From Gnetum montanum (Eukaryota; Streptophyta; Gnetopsida; Gnetales; Gnetaceae), in contig MNCI01024201.1 in the NCBI GenBank assembly GCA_015680685.1, forward strand, positions 200,904 to 221,065: a stretch of DNA of 20,162 nucleotides. The letters run 5' to 3'. Positions within the stretch are counted from its first letter, which is position 1; each line of letters begins with the position of its first letter. A program made the position numbers and the translations under genes. The notes under the pieces were generated by a model. That model worked only from the letters and a program-made list of their open reading frames with translations. It was not told where the DNA came from and searched no databases. Shown piece after piece: positions 19,859-20,162 of the stretch.

Positions 19859-19881
19859 ATATCGTAGTCCGTCGCCAAATC

Positions 19882-19889
19882 TATAAATA
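19882..19889 (+). promoter_or_regulatory. TATA box of LTR-4
   Basis: TATAAATA with the palindromic GCGATATCGT 18 bases upstream (GATATC at 19858-19863). It drives rightward, opposite to copies 1-3. Confidence 0.6.
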
Positions 19890-20056
19890 AGAGGTGGCAC
19901 TCCCCTCATTTCACATGCTAGGCTAGAAGTAGCGAAGCTCTGGTTGATTGATCACCCCAGAGATAGAATATTTTCCATGTGCCCATAGTAGGAGTCCCCC
20001 AAGTGAATGGTTCTTTATTCGAGCAGCTTTGTACCTGAACACAAGTTGTGTATGGC

Positions 20057-20062
20057 AATAAA
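20057..20062 (+). terminator. Polyadenylation signal of LTR-4 (AATAAA)
   Basis: AATAAA within GGCAATAAAGACGAG. The inverted partner CTTTATT is at 20013-20019, giving an 8-bp complementary pair TCTTTATT/AATAAAGA. Confidence 0.6.
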
Positions 20063-20162
20063 GACGAGCTTTGTGGATAAACCTTGTAGTACATGAATAG
20101 GTTTAATTAATGTTATTTATTGCTTTCCTAGTAATGTAGCATGAGTACGACTTGGTTACGAG

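Larger units (their letters stand above)
19859..20162 (+). repeat. LTR-4: plus-strand LTR fragment of the same family, cut by the window end
   Basis: It has CTATAAATAAGAGG (19881-19894) identical to LTR-1, and a block with TTCTTTATTCGAGCA and GGCAATAAAGACGAG (20010-20070) nearly identical to LTR-3. It starts only about 20 bases before the TATA box, so its 5' part is missing or was lost at the junction. CpGs are frequent here (nine by my count in about 310 bases), unlike in copy 3 next to it. Confidence 0.7.

Overview
The window looks like repeat-rich nuclear DNA from a land plant with a large, old, methylated genome. It is AT-rich, strongly CpG-poor, has no open frame longer than 130 codons, and is packed with decayed LTR retrotransposons. 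Nothing identifies the species. The primer-binding-site remnant and the extra gene after pol point to the Athila/Tat side of the Ty3/gypsy superfamily. A conifer or another giant plant genome is a guess only. I see no intact host gene, rRNA, tRNA or CRISPR.

Almost everything belongs to one family, mostly on the minus strand, so it reads from high to low coordinates. The common plan is: LTR, tRNA-Asp-type primer site, gag, protease, (RT) RNase H, integrase, a pol-end G-run, a T-rich tract, a 1.5 kb spacer, a long accessory gene called X here, a purine run, LTR. Copy 1 (1-2857) has LTR-1, primer site and a gag-only pseudogene whose frame runs straight into the pol-end sequence. Copy 2 (4022 to about 12500) has gag and protease, then jumps to the pol end, spacer, X and LTR-2. 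Copy 3 (12535-19858) has RNase H, integrase, pol end, spacer, X and LTR-3. LTR-3 is therefore the 3' LTR of copy 3 and also lies directly upstream of the gag of copy 2, so the two copies share an LTR in tandem. A fourth LTR fragment of the same family lies on the plus strand at 19859-20162 and cuts copy 3 between the RT palm and RNase H.

A stretch at 2858-4021 separates copies 1 and 2. It holds no gene, but has one possible tRNA-derived SINE remnant.

The most interesting signal is gene X, about 2.8 kb and present in two diverged copies. In both copies an ATG follows directly after a TGATTGYAG splice-acceptor-like site, with a donor-like site 293-355 bases upstream. This suggests a separately spliced accessory protein, comparable in position to the env-like gene of Athila elements. 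In its middle X resembles the 'putative plant transposon protein' domain, and one copy has a coiled-coil region and a proline-rich tail. A second signal is a conserved inverted pair CTTTATT/AATAAAG, 35-37 bases apart, in all four LTRs. It could fold the polyadenylation signal into a hairpin.
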